A DNA stretch of 17,215 nt, from contig DGNI01000137.1 in assembly GCA_002388885.1 (NCBI GenBank), positions 1 to 17,215 of the forward strand, given 5' to 3'. Below the pieces are notes generated by a model, which was not told the origin of the DNA, did not search any database, and saw only the letters and a list, made by a program, of their open reading frames with translations. Every line of letters begins with the position of its first letter. The first letter of the stretch is position 1. This DNA comes from Parvularculaceae bacterium UBA4496. Lineage in GTDB: Bacteria; Pseudomonadota; Alphaproteobacteria; Caulobacterales; Parvularculaceae. A program made the position numbers and the translations under genes. Positions 6,161 through 13,713 of the stretch are shown in pieces.

Positions 6161-6621
6161 CAGGAAACCTCAAACACGCCGTCAATTTCCACTGCAGCAT
6201 TGAGGGGCAGGGACGGCGCACCGACTGCGGCCCGTGCATGACGGCCGGCGTCACCGAAGACAGCCACCATCAGATCCGAAGCGCCATTGACGATTTTCGG
6301 CTGGTCGTAAAAATCATCCGTGCAATTTACAAAAGCGCCAAGTTTTACAACGCGCCGCACGCGGTCAAGGTCGCCGCCACAGGCCGCTTTCAGTTGTGCT
6401 ATCAGGTTAACGCCGCAAGCGTGGGCGGCCTCGACGCCTTTCTCAAACGGCAAGTCGCGCCCGAGCTTGCCTGCGATCAGGCCGTCAGGGCCGATGGAAA
6501 CCTGACCGGAAATGAAAACATGGTTTCCGGAAACAACAAAAGGAACATAGTTGGCGACCGGCGCAACAGGGTCGGGCAGGATGATTCCAAGCTCGATGAG
6601 TTTATCTTCGATCCCCGCCAT
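6160..6621 (-). CDS. RidA family (YjgF/UK114) enamine/imine deaminase-like protein
   Basis: A 153-residue RidA-superfamily protein. RidA trimers hydrolyse reactive enamines and imines such as 2-aminoacrylate, protecting PLP enzymes. Visible: VFISGQVSIGPDGLIAGKLG (about 35-54), the helix AAHACGVNLIAQLKAACGG, and the C-terminal HARAAVGAPSLPLNAAVEID, carrying the arginine (R130) and glutamate (E145) that correspond to the catalytic arginine and the conserved Glu of true RidA. The protein is about 25 residues longer than archetypal RidA at the N-terminus and in the middle, placing it in a sister group, so the exact substrate is uncertain. A good Shine-Dalgarno (AAAGGA) precedes the ATG. It sits 32 bases after the OmpA-domain gene and is coupled to the next gene. 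Confidence 0.85.
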   Translation of the reverse strand: MAGIEDKLIELGIILPDPVAPVANYVPFVVSGNHVFISGQVSIGPDGLIAGKLGRDLPFEKGVEAAHACGVNLIAQLKAACGGDLDRVRRVVKLGAFVNCTDDFYDQPKIVNGASDLMVAVFGDAGRHARAAVGAPSLPLNAAVEIDGVFEVS

Positions 6622-6653
6622 CTGCTGATCCTTTCCGCCTTCAGACGTTCAAG

Positions 6654-7571
6654 TTATTCATCGCGCCGTATAACTTCAATCTCTATTCGCCGGTTCTGTT
6701 CGCGGCCTTCGGGCGTGTCATTGCTGACAAGCGCTTCGGTTGAACCGATGCCGCGGGCGCTGAGCCTGTCCGCGGGCGCGCCAACGGAAGAAAGAAAAGC
6801 GCGCACCGCGTCGGCGCGATAACCGCTGAGCTGCATATTGCGCGCGGCATTGCCGCTGGCGTCCGTATGCCCGGTAATGCGCAATTCAATTTCCGGGCAT
6901 TCGGTCAGAAGCGCCGCAATGTCGCGAAGCTGCGCGCGCGACGGGTTGTCGATATCGGCGCGGGCGCTTGAAAATCCAATGCGCCGCTGGTCAATCGCAG
7001 CCTGTATGCGCTCGGCGCAATCGTTTTCGGCTTCCTGCTCCAGAATAGCTGCCTCAGCGGTTGCTTGCGTTTCAGGCGTATCCGCAATTTCGTCTTGCCC
7101 AGTCTCAACAGCGGGAGCGGCGCGGTCAGATTGATTTTCGCTTGAATCAGCTTCGGCGACAAGAAGGTCTTCGGATAAGGCCGGCTCGGATTGGGGGGCC
7201 TCATTGCGTCCGGCGGGCGCTGTCTCTGAAATTTCCAGGGCGGGAGACGCCGCAAACGTCAGTTCAGTCGCGTCGATGCTTGTGACGCCGCCAAAGACAG
7301 GACCGCCGTTCCCTTCAGCGTGCGCGACGGCTTCAACCAGTGCGTCGCGGCTTGCGGCGCTCGGCGCTTCTCCTGTCAGTAATATCTTTTGCCCGCTGAT
7401 TTTTGCGCTTGCCCATCCGGCATCGTTGGCGGCTAGCGTCGCGCGAACACTCTCAGCGAGTTCTTGTTCAGCGGACGCCACCGAACCCGGCATTGCGTCA
7501 TTGACGAGCGCGGCGAGGCCGAGCAGGACGATAAAAAAAACGCCCAGCAGAAATTTCAGGAAAGCTTTCAT
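6654..7571 (-). CDS. OmpA-family envelope protein with N-terminal membrane anchor and BON-like region
   Basis: A 305-residue protein. Residues about 5-23 are a single hydrophobic segment (FLKFLLGVFFIVLLGLAAL) acting as anchor or uncleaved signal. Residues about 35-105 look like a BON domain (SVRATLAANDAGWASAKISG, LLTGEAPSAASRDALV). An acidic, low-complexity Glu/Ala/Gln linker follows (about 110-185). The C-terminal OmpA domain (about 190-302) has TGHTDASGNAARNMQLSGYR, with the Asp and Arg that hold diaminopimelate in peptidoglycan, and a closing EGREQNRRIEIEV. It probably ties the inner membrane or periplasm to the cell wall; no beta-barrel domain is present. Its Shine-Dalgarno (GGGGGA) is strong, and it follows tdh after 32 bases. 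Confidence 0.85.
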   Translation of the reverse strand: MKAFLKFLLGVFFIVLLGLAALVNDAMPGSVASAEQELAESVRATLAANDAGWASAKISGQKILLTGEAPSAASRDALVEAVAHAEGNGGPVFGGVTSIDATELTFAASPALEISETAPAGRNEAPQSEPALSEDLLVAEADSSENQSDRAAPAVETGQDEIADTPETQATAEAAILEQEAENDCAERIQAAIDQRRIGFSSARADIDNPSRAQLRDIAALLTECPEIELRITGHTDASGNAARNMQLSGYRADAVRAFLSSVGAPADRLSARGIGSTEALVSNDTPEGREQNRRIEIEVIRRDE

Positions 7572-7603
7572 GTTCCCCCGGCGGCGGCTTCAGCAGTATC
7601 AAG

Positions 7604-8638
7604 TCACCATTCGAGGATGACTTTGCCCGACTGGCCCGAACGCATCACGTCAAAGCCCTTTTGATAGTCTTCGATTGAATAGCGGTGCGTCAGGATCGGC
7701 GATAAATCGAGCCCCGCCTGCAGCATCGCGCCCATCTTGTACCAGGTCTCGAACATGCGCCGTCCATAGATGCCTTTGATTTCAAGACCCTTGAAAATCA
7801 CCTTGTCCCAGTCAACGCCGGCGCCGCTCGGCATGATGCCGAGCATGGCGATCTTGCCGCCGTGATTCATGGTGTCGAGCATGGACTGAAACGCCGAAGG
7901 CACCCCGGACATCTCAAGACCGATGTCGAAGCCTTCGGTCATTTTAAGGTCCGACATGACGTCCCTTAGCGACTCGCTGGCGACATTGACGGCGCGCGTC
8001 GCGCCCATCTTTTTGGCGAGGTCGAGGCGGTAGTCATTCACATCGGTGATGACCACGTGCCGCGCGCCGCAGAATTTCGAAATCGCCGCCGCCATGACGC
8101 CGATGGGGCCGGCGCCGGTAATCAAGACGTCTTCGCCTACAAGGTCGAAGGCGAGGGCGGTGTGCGTCGCGTTGCCATACGGATCGAAAATCGCGCCCAT
8201 GTCGTCGGAAACGTCTTCCGGCAGCTTGTAGACGTTGAACGCCGGCACGGCGACATACTCAGCAAAGGAACCCGGCCGGTTGACGCCGACGCCGACCGTG
8301 TTGCGGCACAGATGCCGTTTCCCCGCGCGGCAGTTGCGGCAATACCCGCAGGTGACGTGGCCTTCCGCCGACACGCGGTCGCCGATTTTCATGTTGAAAT
8401 GTTCAAGATGCACTTCCGCGCCGATCTCGACGATCTCCCCGGAAAACTCATGACCTACGGTCATCGGCACGGGGATCGTTTTCTGCGCCCAGTCGTCCCA
8501 GTTATAGATGTGCACGTCAGTGCCGCAGATTGCAGAGCGGCGCACCTTGATCAGCACGTCATTAACGCCGACCTCGGGCCGCGAGGTATCGACCATCCAG
8601 ATGCCTTCTTCAGGCTTTGCTTTCATCAGGGCTTTCAT
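7604..8638 (-). CDS. tdh: L-threonine 3-dehydrogenase
   Basis: A 344-residue medium-chain zinc dehydrogenase that oxidises L-threonine to 2-amino-3-ketobutyrate with NAD+. Catalytic zinc ligands are C38 ([10 protein letters not shown]) and H63-E64 (VGHEFSG). Structural zinc ligands are C97, C100, C103 and C111 ([16 protein letters not shown]). The Rossmann motif is GAGPIG (175-180). [12 protein letters not shown] and the C-terminal [14 protein letters not shown] are typical of Tdh rather than of other family members, and the length is that of the E. coli enzyme. Kbl, which cleaves the product, is encoded upstream on the same strand, separated by a 51-residue gene and about 130 non-coding bases with hairpins. 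An in-frame ATG four codons in (8626) is an alternative start. Confidence 0.96.
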   Translation of the reverse strand: MKALMKAKPEEGIWMVDTSRPEVGVNDVLIKVRRSAICGTDVHIYNWDDWAQKTIPVPMTVGHEFSGEIVEIGAEVHLEHFNMKIGDRVSAEGHVTCGYCRNCRAGKRHLCRNTVGVGVNRPGSFAEYVAVPAFNVYKLPEDVSDDMGAIFDPYGNATHTALAFDLVGEDVLITGAGPIGVMAAAISKFCGARHVVITDVNDYRLDLAKKMGATRAVNVASESLRDVMSDLKMTEGFDIGLEMSGVPSAFQSMLDTMNHGGKIAMLGIMPSGAGVDWDKVIFKGLEIKGIYGRRMFETWYKMGAMLQAGLDLSPILTHRYSIEDYQKGFDVMRSGQSGKVILEW

Positions 8639-8676
8639 GGGCGCTTCCGGAAATAGCAGCGAATTGGCTTTCTAAG

Positions 8677-8719
8677 GGCGTTCTACCAAGCAAAAGAACC
8701 GCCGTCACCATGAACGGCG
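8677..8719 (-). promoter_or_regulatory. Two mutually exclusive hairpins ahead of tdh
   Basis: On the minus strand the first hairpin is CGCCGT/ACGGCG (8719-8714 with 8705-8700, eight-base loop), followed by GUUCUUUUG, a weak U-tract. A second hairpin joins 8703-8701 plus 8699-8695 (GGC, then GTTCT) with 8684-8677 (AGAAC then GCC), with one bulged base. The two share bases 8701-8703, so only one can form. This has the layout of an attenuator or an intercistronic decay barrier. No leader peptide or ligand is evident. Confidence 0.3.
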
Positions 8720-8768
8720 CTTCCGCTTGCCCTGTTTTGCGCGGCGTTAAACTGAGAACCGGTGGAGG

Positions 8769-8924
8769 TCAGGACTTTTTGTCCTGTTTTTCCAGTTCCT
8801 CATCCACCTCCTCGCTTTTCGTCGGGGGGCGGGCCGGCGCCGGTGGATCGCTGGCCGGGAAAGACTCCTCAAGCGCTTCGTCGAGTTCCTTCTGCTCTTT
8901 TTTGGTGGGCTTTTTCGTTGTCAT
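8769..8924 (-). CDS. 51-residue acidic small protein with SFPASDPPA motif
   Basis: Reading ATG at 8924 to TGA at 8769 gives a 51-residue protein: Lys-rich start MTTKKPTKKEQKE, the core LDEALEESFPASDPPA (about 14-29), a Pro/Arg link, and an acidic-basic tail ending EELEKQDKKS. I recall the core 'LDEALEESFPASDPP' from many small proteobacterial proteins of unknown function, which makes a chance reading frame unlikely. A clear Shine-Dalgarno (GAAAGGA) lies nine bases before the ATG. There are no membrane segments or cysteines, and the protein is probably largely disordered. It lies between kbl (32 bases upstream) and tdh on the same strand, so it is co-transcribed with threonine catabolism, though that may be accidental. 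Function unknown. Confidence 0.75.
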   Translation of the reverse strand: MTTKKPTKKEQKELDEALEESFPASDPPAPARPPTKSEEVDEELEKQDKKS

Positions 8925-8956
8925 GTCGTCAATCCTTTCGGGACTGTTATCCTATG

Positions 8957-10165
8957 CTAACGCTTGAGCACCCCAGTGAGTTCCCCGGCTTTGATGAACG
9001 CTGAGATGGCTTTGTCAACTTGCTCGTCGTTATGGCCTGCGCACATTTGCGTGCGGATGCGCGCCTTGCCTTTGGGAACGACAGGAAATGAAAACGCCGT
9101 CACGTATACGCCTTCTTCCATCAGCACCGCCGCCATCTCGCCGGCTTTTTTTGCATCGTAAATCATGATCGGGATGATCGGATGCTCGCCGGGCAGGAGA
9201 TCAAAGCCGGCTTCCGACATCTGCTCGCGGAAACGGCGCGCATTACGAAACAACTGTTCACGCAAGCCCGCGCCGTCGCGGATCAGCTCCAGGGTTTTCA
9301 GGCTGGCGCCGAGCAGCGCCGGCGTCAGGGCGTTGGAAAAGAGATAGGGCCGCGCGCGGTTGCGCAGAAGATGCACCACCTCCTTCGAGGCGCAGATATA
9401 ACCGCCCATGCCGCCGCCAAGCGCTTTTCCCAGCGTGCCGGTGAGAATATCAACACGTTTGGCGACGCCGCAATGGGCGGGCGTGCCCTCGCCATGGGGA
9501 CCCATGAAGCCGGTGGCGTGCGCATCATCGACCATCACCAGCGCGTCGAACTCATCGGCGATGGCGCAGATCTCATCGAGTTTGGCGATGTATCCGTCCA
9601 TGGAAAAAACGCCGTCGGTGACAATCAGTTTGGTGCGGGCGCCGTCTGCCTCCGCCTGTTTCAGCTGCGCGCGTAAGTCACCCATATCGGAATTGGCGTA
9701 GCGGTACCGTTTCGCCTTGCACAGCCGCACGCCGTCAATGATCGAGGCGTGATTGAGCGCATCCGAAATGATGGCGTCTTCTGCCTCCAATAGCGGTTCA
9801 AACACGCCGCCATTGGCGTCAAAGCAAGCGGCGAACAGAATGGAATCTTCATAGCCGAGGAAATCTGCAATTTCCTTTTCGAGCCTTCGATGCAAATCAG
9901 TCGTGCCGCAGATGAAGCGCACTGACGCCATGCCGTACCCGTAGGCGTCCATAGTGGCTTTCGCGGCAGCCACAAGGTCTTTGCTGTCGGCAAGGCCGAG
10001 ATAATTGTTGGCGCAGAAGTTCAAAACCTTTTTGCGTTCGCCCTTATGGTCGACTTCGATCACGGGCCCCTGGGGCGACGTGATCTGGCGTTCGACCTTT
10101 TCGAGGCCCTGTTCGCGAATGTCGGAGAGCGTCGCCGCGACACGATCATAAAAAGCGCTGCGCAT
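8957..10165 (-). CDS. kbl: Glycine C-acetyltransferase (2-amino-3-ketobutyrate CoA ligase)
   Basis: A 402-residue PLP enzyme of the alpha-oxoamine synthase family that splits 2-amino-3-ketobutyrate with CoA into glycine and acetyl-CoA, the step after Tdh. Visible: NFCANNYLGLAD (about 49-60), GMASVRFICGTTDLHRRLE (about 78-96), the cofactor aspartate and histidine in MVDDAHATGFMG (211-222), and the Schiff-base lysine K247 in LTGTLGKALGGGMGG. The C-terminal FSFPVVPKGKARIRTQM is also typical. Kbl is preferred over 5-aminolevulinate synthase or BioF because of full-length agreement with Kbl motifs and the neighbouring tdh. The ATG has a good Shine-Dalgarno (AGAGGAAA). It is the first gene of the long minus-strand run; its promoter must lie in the 181 bases shared with the divergent membrane-protein gene. 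Confidence 0.96.
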   Translation of the reverse strand: MRSAFYDRVAATLSDIREQGLEKVERQITSPQGPVIEVDHKGERKKVLNFCANNYLGLADSKDLVAAAKATMDAYGYGMASVRFICGTTDLHRRLEKEIADFLGYEDSILFAACFDANGGVFEPLLEAEDAIISDALNHASIIDGVRLCKAKRYRYANSDMGDLRAQLKQAEADGARTKLIVTDGVFSMDGYIAKLDEICAIADEFDALVMVDDAHATGFMGPHGEGTPAHCGVAKRVDILTGTLGKALGGGMGGYICASKEVVHLLRNRARPYLFSNALTPALLGASLKTLELIRDGAGLREQLFRNARRFREQMSEAGFDLLPGEHPIIPIMIYDAKKAGEMAAVLMEEGVYVTAFSFPVVPKGKARIRTQMCAGHNDEQVDKAISAFIKAGELTGVLKR

Positions 10166-10346
10166 GATTTCCTCTCAAGGCTGGTTCAGGACCCATGGTT
10201 TGGCGCCGCGGGGAGTGCGGGTCAACAAGGGGCCGGCATCGCCGCCGGGCTGCTGGCGTTTCGCCGGTGAGGGCCCGAGGTGGACAGGCGCGGACGATTG
10301 CGCCAAAGGATGGGCGAGTATCCATTCCGAAGATTCGCAACTCCCA

Positions 10347-11786
10347 ATGACGCCAGTGGAAAAGTTCGAGCCTTTGACGCGCGCGGGTGTCGCCGCCGCG
10401 GCGCTGATGGTGTTCCCTCTGATTGCCCTGATCGCCTTCGCCGCGCCGCAGACGGACGACTTCTGTTTCGCATCGACTTACCATGACTATGGTCTCCTTG
10501 ACGGCGTCACGGAAACCTGGCGCGCTTGGAACGGACGCGCCTCCGCGACTTTTCTCGCCATGGTTCCGTTCGCGGTTTCCGGCGAACCGGACGGTATGCT
10601 TGCCGTCTACCGCATCATGCTGCTCGGGTTTGCGGGCGCATGGATGGCTGTCGCCTACGCAGCCTGCCGGCTGTGGTTCGCCGATGCGCGATTGCGGCTG
10701 GTCATGTGGGCGTTCTTCACGGCGGCGTTCTGGGTATTGCCGGCGAATTTTCGCGAGCAGTTTTTATGGCTGCCAGCGGCAGTCACTTACATGACGCCGG
10801 CGATCTGTCTGAGTGCGCTGTTCTTGTTTCTCTTTGCGCCAGTGATTTGCTGGGCTGAAAACAAAGAACTTTCGACCCCATCATCAACAGTAACGTTGAT
10901 GTGGTGCGCGGCGCTAGCTACTACCGCGGTCGCCTCGCTCGCCAACGAATTTTCCGGATTTACTGCAATTGCAATTGCTGCGGCGTCCTTTACGGCGCGG
11001 CGAAGGGCGGGGGCGCCGGCGGCGCCTATCGGCCACGCCGCCATCGTGATCATCGCCATCGCGTGTTTTGCCTACATGGTTGCGGCGCCGGGCAACGCCA
11101 TTCGCGCCGCCAATTTCGAAGAAAGCGCGTCGTGGTGGCTCACGCTCAGCCATACGCCGCTGCATACGGTCGAGTTCTTTATTTATCACGCGCTGATGCC
11201 CGGGCACATTGCGTGGTACTGCGCACTCGCCATCATTGCATCGTTTGCACCAGCGTTTCGTGAAACGAAATCCGCGCGCGAAACGGCGTTGATCATCGTC
11301 GCCGTCACGATATGCGCCGTTGCATTTTCCTATGCGGTTGGCCTGTGGGGCACCGATAATCGTTTGCCGGGCCGCGCGCAGAATCAGCTTCATCTGACCG
11401 CGGCAATCTGGTTGTCGACAGCGCTGGTTTTTTATATCCGCTCGGGCGCAAGGCTGGCGGTCATCAGTTTCCTGCAAGGACATGTAACGCGCGCGCCTTA
11501 TGTTGCCGCTGGGGCTGCCGCGCTTCTCGTCGCAGCAAATCCCTACACATACGCTGCCTATCGCGCCATTTTCAGCGGCGACGCCGCGGTTTATTCCCGG
11601 GAGACGCGTGAGCGGATGCACGTTCTTGCGGATGCGCCGCCGGGTTCATCGGTGGTTCTGTCGCGCCAGACGGTTCTCCCCGATGTGCTTTCGTCCTATG
11701 GTCCCGGCGGCGCAGGCGACAACAAGGAATGTCAGGCCGCCGCTTTCGGGCTCAAATCAGTGTCCGAAGCGCCCCGAGCAAACTGA
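10347..11786 (+). CDS. Polytopic inner-membrane protein, DUF6056-like (possible GT-C-type glycosyltransferase)
   Basis: A 479-residue protein with about ten hydrophobic segments, the first at about 13-33. It is followed directly by TDDFCFA, with an Asp pair at 37-38 at the start of the first external loop. Then comes WRAWNGRASATFLAM (about 58-72), and near the C-terminus a soluble, presumably periplasmic domain (about 405-479) after the last membrane segment. An acidic pair in the first loop together with a W-NGR phrase fits DUF6056-type membrane proteins, which look like GT-C lipid-linked sugar transferases; no activity has been shown as far as I know. The frame is open 61 codons further upstream, but that extension is Gly/Arg/Pro-rich, unlike a protein start, and overlaps the kbl start and leader, so ATG 10347 is used although no Shine-Dalgarno is evident. 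It is divergent from kbl and 41 bases upstream of adhC. Confidence 0.65.
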   Translation: MTPVEKFEPLTRAGVAAAALMVFPLIALIAFAAPQTDDFCFASTYHDYGLLDGVTETWRAWNGRASATFLAMVPFAVSGEPDGMLAVYRIMLLGFAGAWMAVAYAACRLWFADARLRLVMWAFFTAAFWVLPANFREQFLWLPAAVTYMTPAICLSALFLFLFAPVICWAENKELSTPSSTVTLMWCAALATTAVASLANEFSGFTAIAIAAASFTARRRAGAPAAPIGHAAIVIIAIACFAYMVAAPGNAIRAANFEESASWWLTLSHTPLHTVEFFIYHALMPGHIAWYCALAIIASFAPAFRETKSARETALIIVAVTICAVAFSYAVGLWGTDNRLPGRAQNQLHLTAAIWLSTALVFYIRSGARLAVISFLQGHVTRAPYVAAGAAALLVAANPYTYAAYRAIFSGDAAVYSRETRERMHVLADAPPGSSVVLSRQTVLPDVLSSYGPGGAGDNKECQAAAFGLKSVSEAPRAN

Positions 11787-11827
11787 GCGTAGTCTAAAAC
11801 ATCCTCTCTTGCTGCAAAGGAAAGCCG

Positions 11828-12940
11828 ATGAAAACCAGAGCCGCTATCGCCGTCAAACCATTGAAGCCGCTTGTGATCGAGGAAGTTGATCTCGAAGGCC
11901 CGAAGGCCGGCGAAGTGCTGGTGGAAATCATGGCGACGGGCATCTGTCATACCGACGCCTATACGCTGGAAGGGAAAGATAGCGAGGGCATCTTCCCGTC
12001 GATCCTCGGTCATGAAGGCGCCGGGATTGTTCGCGAGGTTGGGGCGGGCGTCACCTGTGTTGAGCCCGGCGACCACGTCATTCCTCTGTATACGGCGGAG
12101 TGCCGCCAGTGCAAAACCTGCCTGTCGCAGAAATCGAACCTGTGCACCTCCGTGCGCGCGACGCAAGGAAAAGGCGTGATGCCCGATGGGACCAGCCGGT
12201 TCTCATGGAAGGGAAAGCCGCTCGCCCATTACATGGGTTGTTCGACTTTTTCGAATTTCACGGTCCTGTCGGAATATTCGGTGGCGAAAATCCGTAAGGA
12301 CGCGCCCTTCGACAAGGCCTGTTACATCGGCTGCGGCGTCACCACCGGCGTCGGCGCGGTGGTGTGGACGGCGGGGGTCGAGCCCGGCGCGAACGTGGCC
12401 GTCTTTGGCCTCGGCGGCATTGGCCTCAATGTTATTCAGGGTGCAAAGCTGGTGGGCGCCGACAAGATCATCGGCGTCGACATCAATTCGGCGCGCGAAG
12501 CGATTGCGCGCGAGTTCGGCATGACGGACTTCGTCAACGCCAAAGAGATTGGCGCCGGGAACGTGGTAGATGCGGTGATCGGGCTGACGGATGGCGGCGC
12601 GGATTATTCCTTCGACTGCACCGGCAACACCGATGTGATGCGACAGGCGCTGGAATGCTGTCATCGCGGCTGGGGACAGTCGATCATCATCGGCGTTGCA
12701 GAAGCGGGCAAGGAAATTTCAACCCGGCCGTTCCAGCTTGTGACGGGCCGCGTGTGGAAAGGCACCGCGTTCGGCGGCGCGCGCGGGCGCACGGACACGC
12801 CCAAAGTCGTCGACTGGTATATGGATAAAAAGATTCAGATTGACCCGCTCATCACCCACACCATGCCCCTTGAAGACATCAACAAGGCGTTTGATTTGAT
12901 GCATGAGGGCAAGAGCATCCGGTCGGTTGTCGTCTATTAA
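11828..12940 (+). CDS. adhC: S-(hydroxymethyl)glutathione dehydrogenase / class III alcohol dehydrogenase
   Basis: A 370-residue zinc dehydrogenase that oxidises S-hydroxymethylglutathione, formed spontaneously from formaldehyde and glutathione, to S-formylglutathione with NAD+. Catalytic zinc ligands are C40 (GICHTDAY), H62 (LGHEGAG) and C169 (YIGCGVTTG). The structural zinc is held by C92, C95, C98 and C106 ([16 protein letters not shown]). The NAD motif is GLGGIG (194-199). [16 protein letters not shown], including the arginine expected to bind the glutathione carboxylate, and [11 protein letters not shown] mark class III rather than ordinary ADH. A strong Shine-Dalgarno (AAAGGAAA) precedes the ATG. 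The enzyme for the next step, fghA, lies two genes downstream on the same strand. The names frmA and flhA are used for the same enzyme. Confidence 0.96.
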   Translation: MKTRAAIAVKPLKPLVIEEVDLEGPKAGEVLVEIMATGICHTDAYTLEGKDSEGIFPSILGHEGAGIVREVGAGVTCVEPGDHVIPLYTAECRQCKTCLSQKSNLCTSVRATQGKGVMPDGTSRFSWKGKPLAHYMGCSTFSNFTVLSEYSVAKIRKDAPFDKACYIGCGVTTGVGAVVWTAGVEPGANVAVFGLGGIGLNVIQGAKLVGADKIIGVDINSAREAIAREFGMTDFVNAKEIGAGNVVDAVIGLTDGGADYSFDCTGNTDVMRQALECCHRGWGQSIIIGVAEAGKEISTRPFQLVTGRVWKGTAFGGARGRTDTPKVVDWYMDKKIQIDPLITHTMPLEDINKAFDLMHEGKSIRSVVVY

Positions 12941-12966
12941 CTGAATTCAGAAAAAGGAGATATTCC

Positions 12967-13353
12967 ATGGCGTTATTCACACATATTATGGTCGGCTCGA
13001 ACGACAAGGAAAAATCAAAGGCGTTTTACGACGCCGTGCTTTCGCCACTGGGGATCAAGAATCTAGGCACGTTCGGCGACACCGGCACATTGTTATATGG
13101 CGTTGACCAGCCGGAATTCTGGGTGACGTCGCCGGCGAACGGCAAGCCCGCTTCTCACGCCAATGGCGGCACGATCGGTTTTCACGCGCCGAGCCGAAAG
13201 GCCGTACACGAATTTCATGCGGGCGGCCTCGCCAATGGCGGAACCTGCGAGGGCGAACCGGGCCCGCGCGACGTCATGCCCAACGCCTACGCCGCCTACC
13301 TGCGCGATCCCGACGGCAACAAGATTTGCACCTATTGCATGAAGCCGGAGTGA
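12967..13353 (+). CDS. VOC family (glyoxalase/bleomycin-resistance fold) protein
   Basis: A 128-residue protein with the paired beta-alpha-beta-beta-beta units of the vicinal oxygen chelate fold: THIMVGSNDKEKSKAFYDAV at the start with His5, a central GFHAPSRKAVHEFHAGGL, and the closing AAYLRDPDGNKICTYC. His5 and His72 fit two metal-ligand positions. At the position after DPDGNKI where many metal-dependent members carry a glutamate, this protein has Cys, within C-T-Y-C. It may therefore be a metal-independent or thiol-using relative. A strong Shine-Dalgarno (AAGGAG) lies nine bases before the ATG, and the gene follows adhC after 26 bases in the same operon. A role in handling glutathione adducts is a reasonable guess from context only. 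Confidence 0.85.
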   Translation: MALFTHIMVGSNDKEKSKAFYDAVLSPLGIKNLGTFGDTGTLLYGVDQPEFWVTSPANGKPASHANGGTIGFHAPSRKAVHEFHAGGLANGGTCEGEPGPRDVMPNAYAAYLRDPDGNKICTYCMKPE

Positions 13354-13375
13354 TAGGGAGCGTGGTGTTTTATTT

Positions 13376-13699
13376 ATGACGGATATGCGAGAACCAGATT
13401 GGAAGCTCAAGCTTCGATACGGAAAATTGAAGACAAACTTTGAACACTTCACCTTAATTGCTGACGGAAAAATTGTAACTTCCAACTCTGATTATGAGAC
13501 GCAGGTTGGGCCGGCTGTGATGTCAATGAAAATATGGGCGTCCGGTCATGATGAAGCGTTTGAAATGATTAGAGTGATAGGCGGACATTTAGGGTTTTCT
13601 GTTGCGGGAAAGATTGAACTTTACGAGACGGATCCCTCAGATCCACCAGGTGAACACCCGCACGGATACGACATTAGTTTCACCGCTTATGACGATTAG
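13376..13699 (+). CDS. Hypothetical 107-residue protein, A+T-rich relative to its neighbours
   Basis: A 107-residue soluble protein with no signal peptide or membrane segment. The sequence opens with EPDWKLKLRYGKLKTNFEHF, then alternating strand-like segments, GHLGFSVAGKIELYETDP and a final HPHGYDISFTAYD. I recall similar 'DWKLKLRYG...GYDISFTPY' proteins of unknown function in alphaproteobacteria, so it is probably a real conserved family, but I cannot name a domain. A hand count gives 145 G+C in 324 bases (45%), well below the adjoining adhC and fghA. No Shine-Dalgarno is clear before the ATG. It lies 22 bases after the VOC gene and 14 before fghA, within the operon. Function unknown. Confidence 0.7.
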   Translation: MTDMREPDWKLKLRYGKLKTNFEHFTLIADGKIVTSNSDYETQVGPAVMSMKIWASGHDEAFEMIRVIGGHLGFSVAGKIELYETDPSDPPGEHPHGYDISFTAYDD

Positions 13700-13713
13700 A
13701 ATTTAGCCATCAT

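Noticed and set aside
8610..8711. 33-codon frame on the minus strand that could be a leader peptide for tdh
   Set aside because: It overlaps the tdh start, lacks runs of threonine or glycine codons expected of a leader, and has only a weak ribosome site.
8770..8791. Plus-strand hairpin CAGGAC/GTCCTG followed by five T
   Set aside because: The stem is only six pairs and lies within the last codons of the minus-strand small gene; no plus-strand gene ends here.
8617..8967. Ser-rich 116-codon frame on the plus strand
   Set aside because: It covers the opposite strand of the 51-residue gene, which has the better ribosome site and a recognisable motif.
10164..10346. N-terminal extension of the membrane protein
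   Set aside because: The 61 added residues are Trp/Gly/Arg/Pro-rich with no signal character and overlap the kbl start codon region.
10166..10346. Glycine riboswitch ahead of kbl
   Set aside because: No copy of the conserved glycine aptamer core was seen on the minus strand of this 181-base interval.
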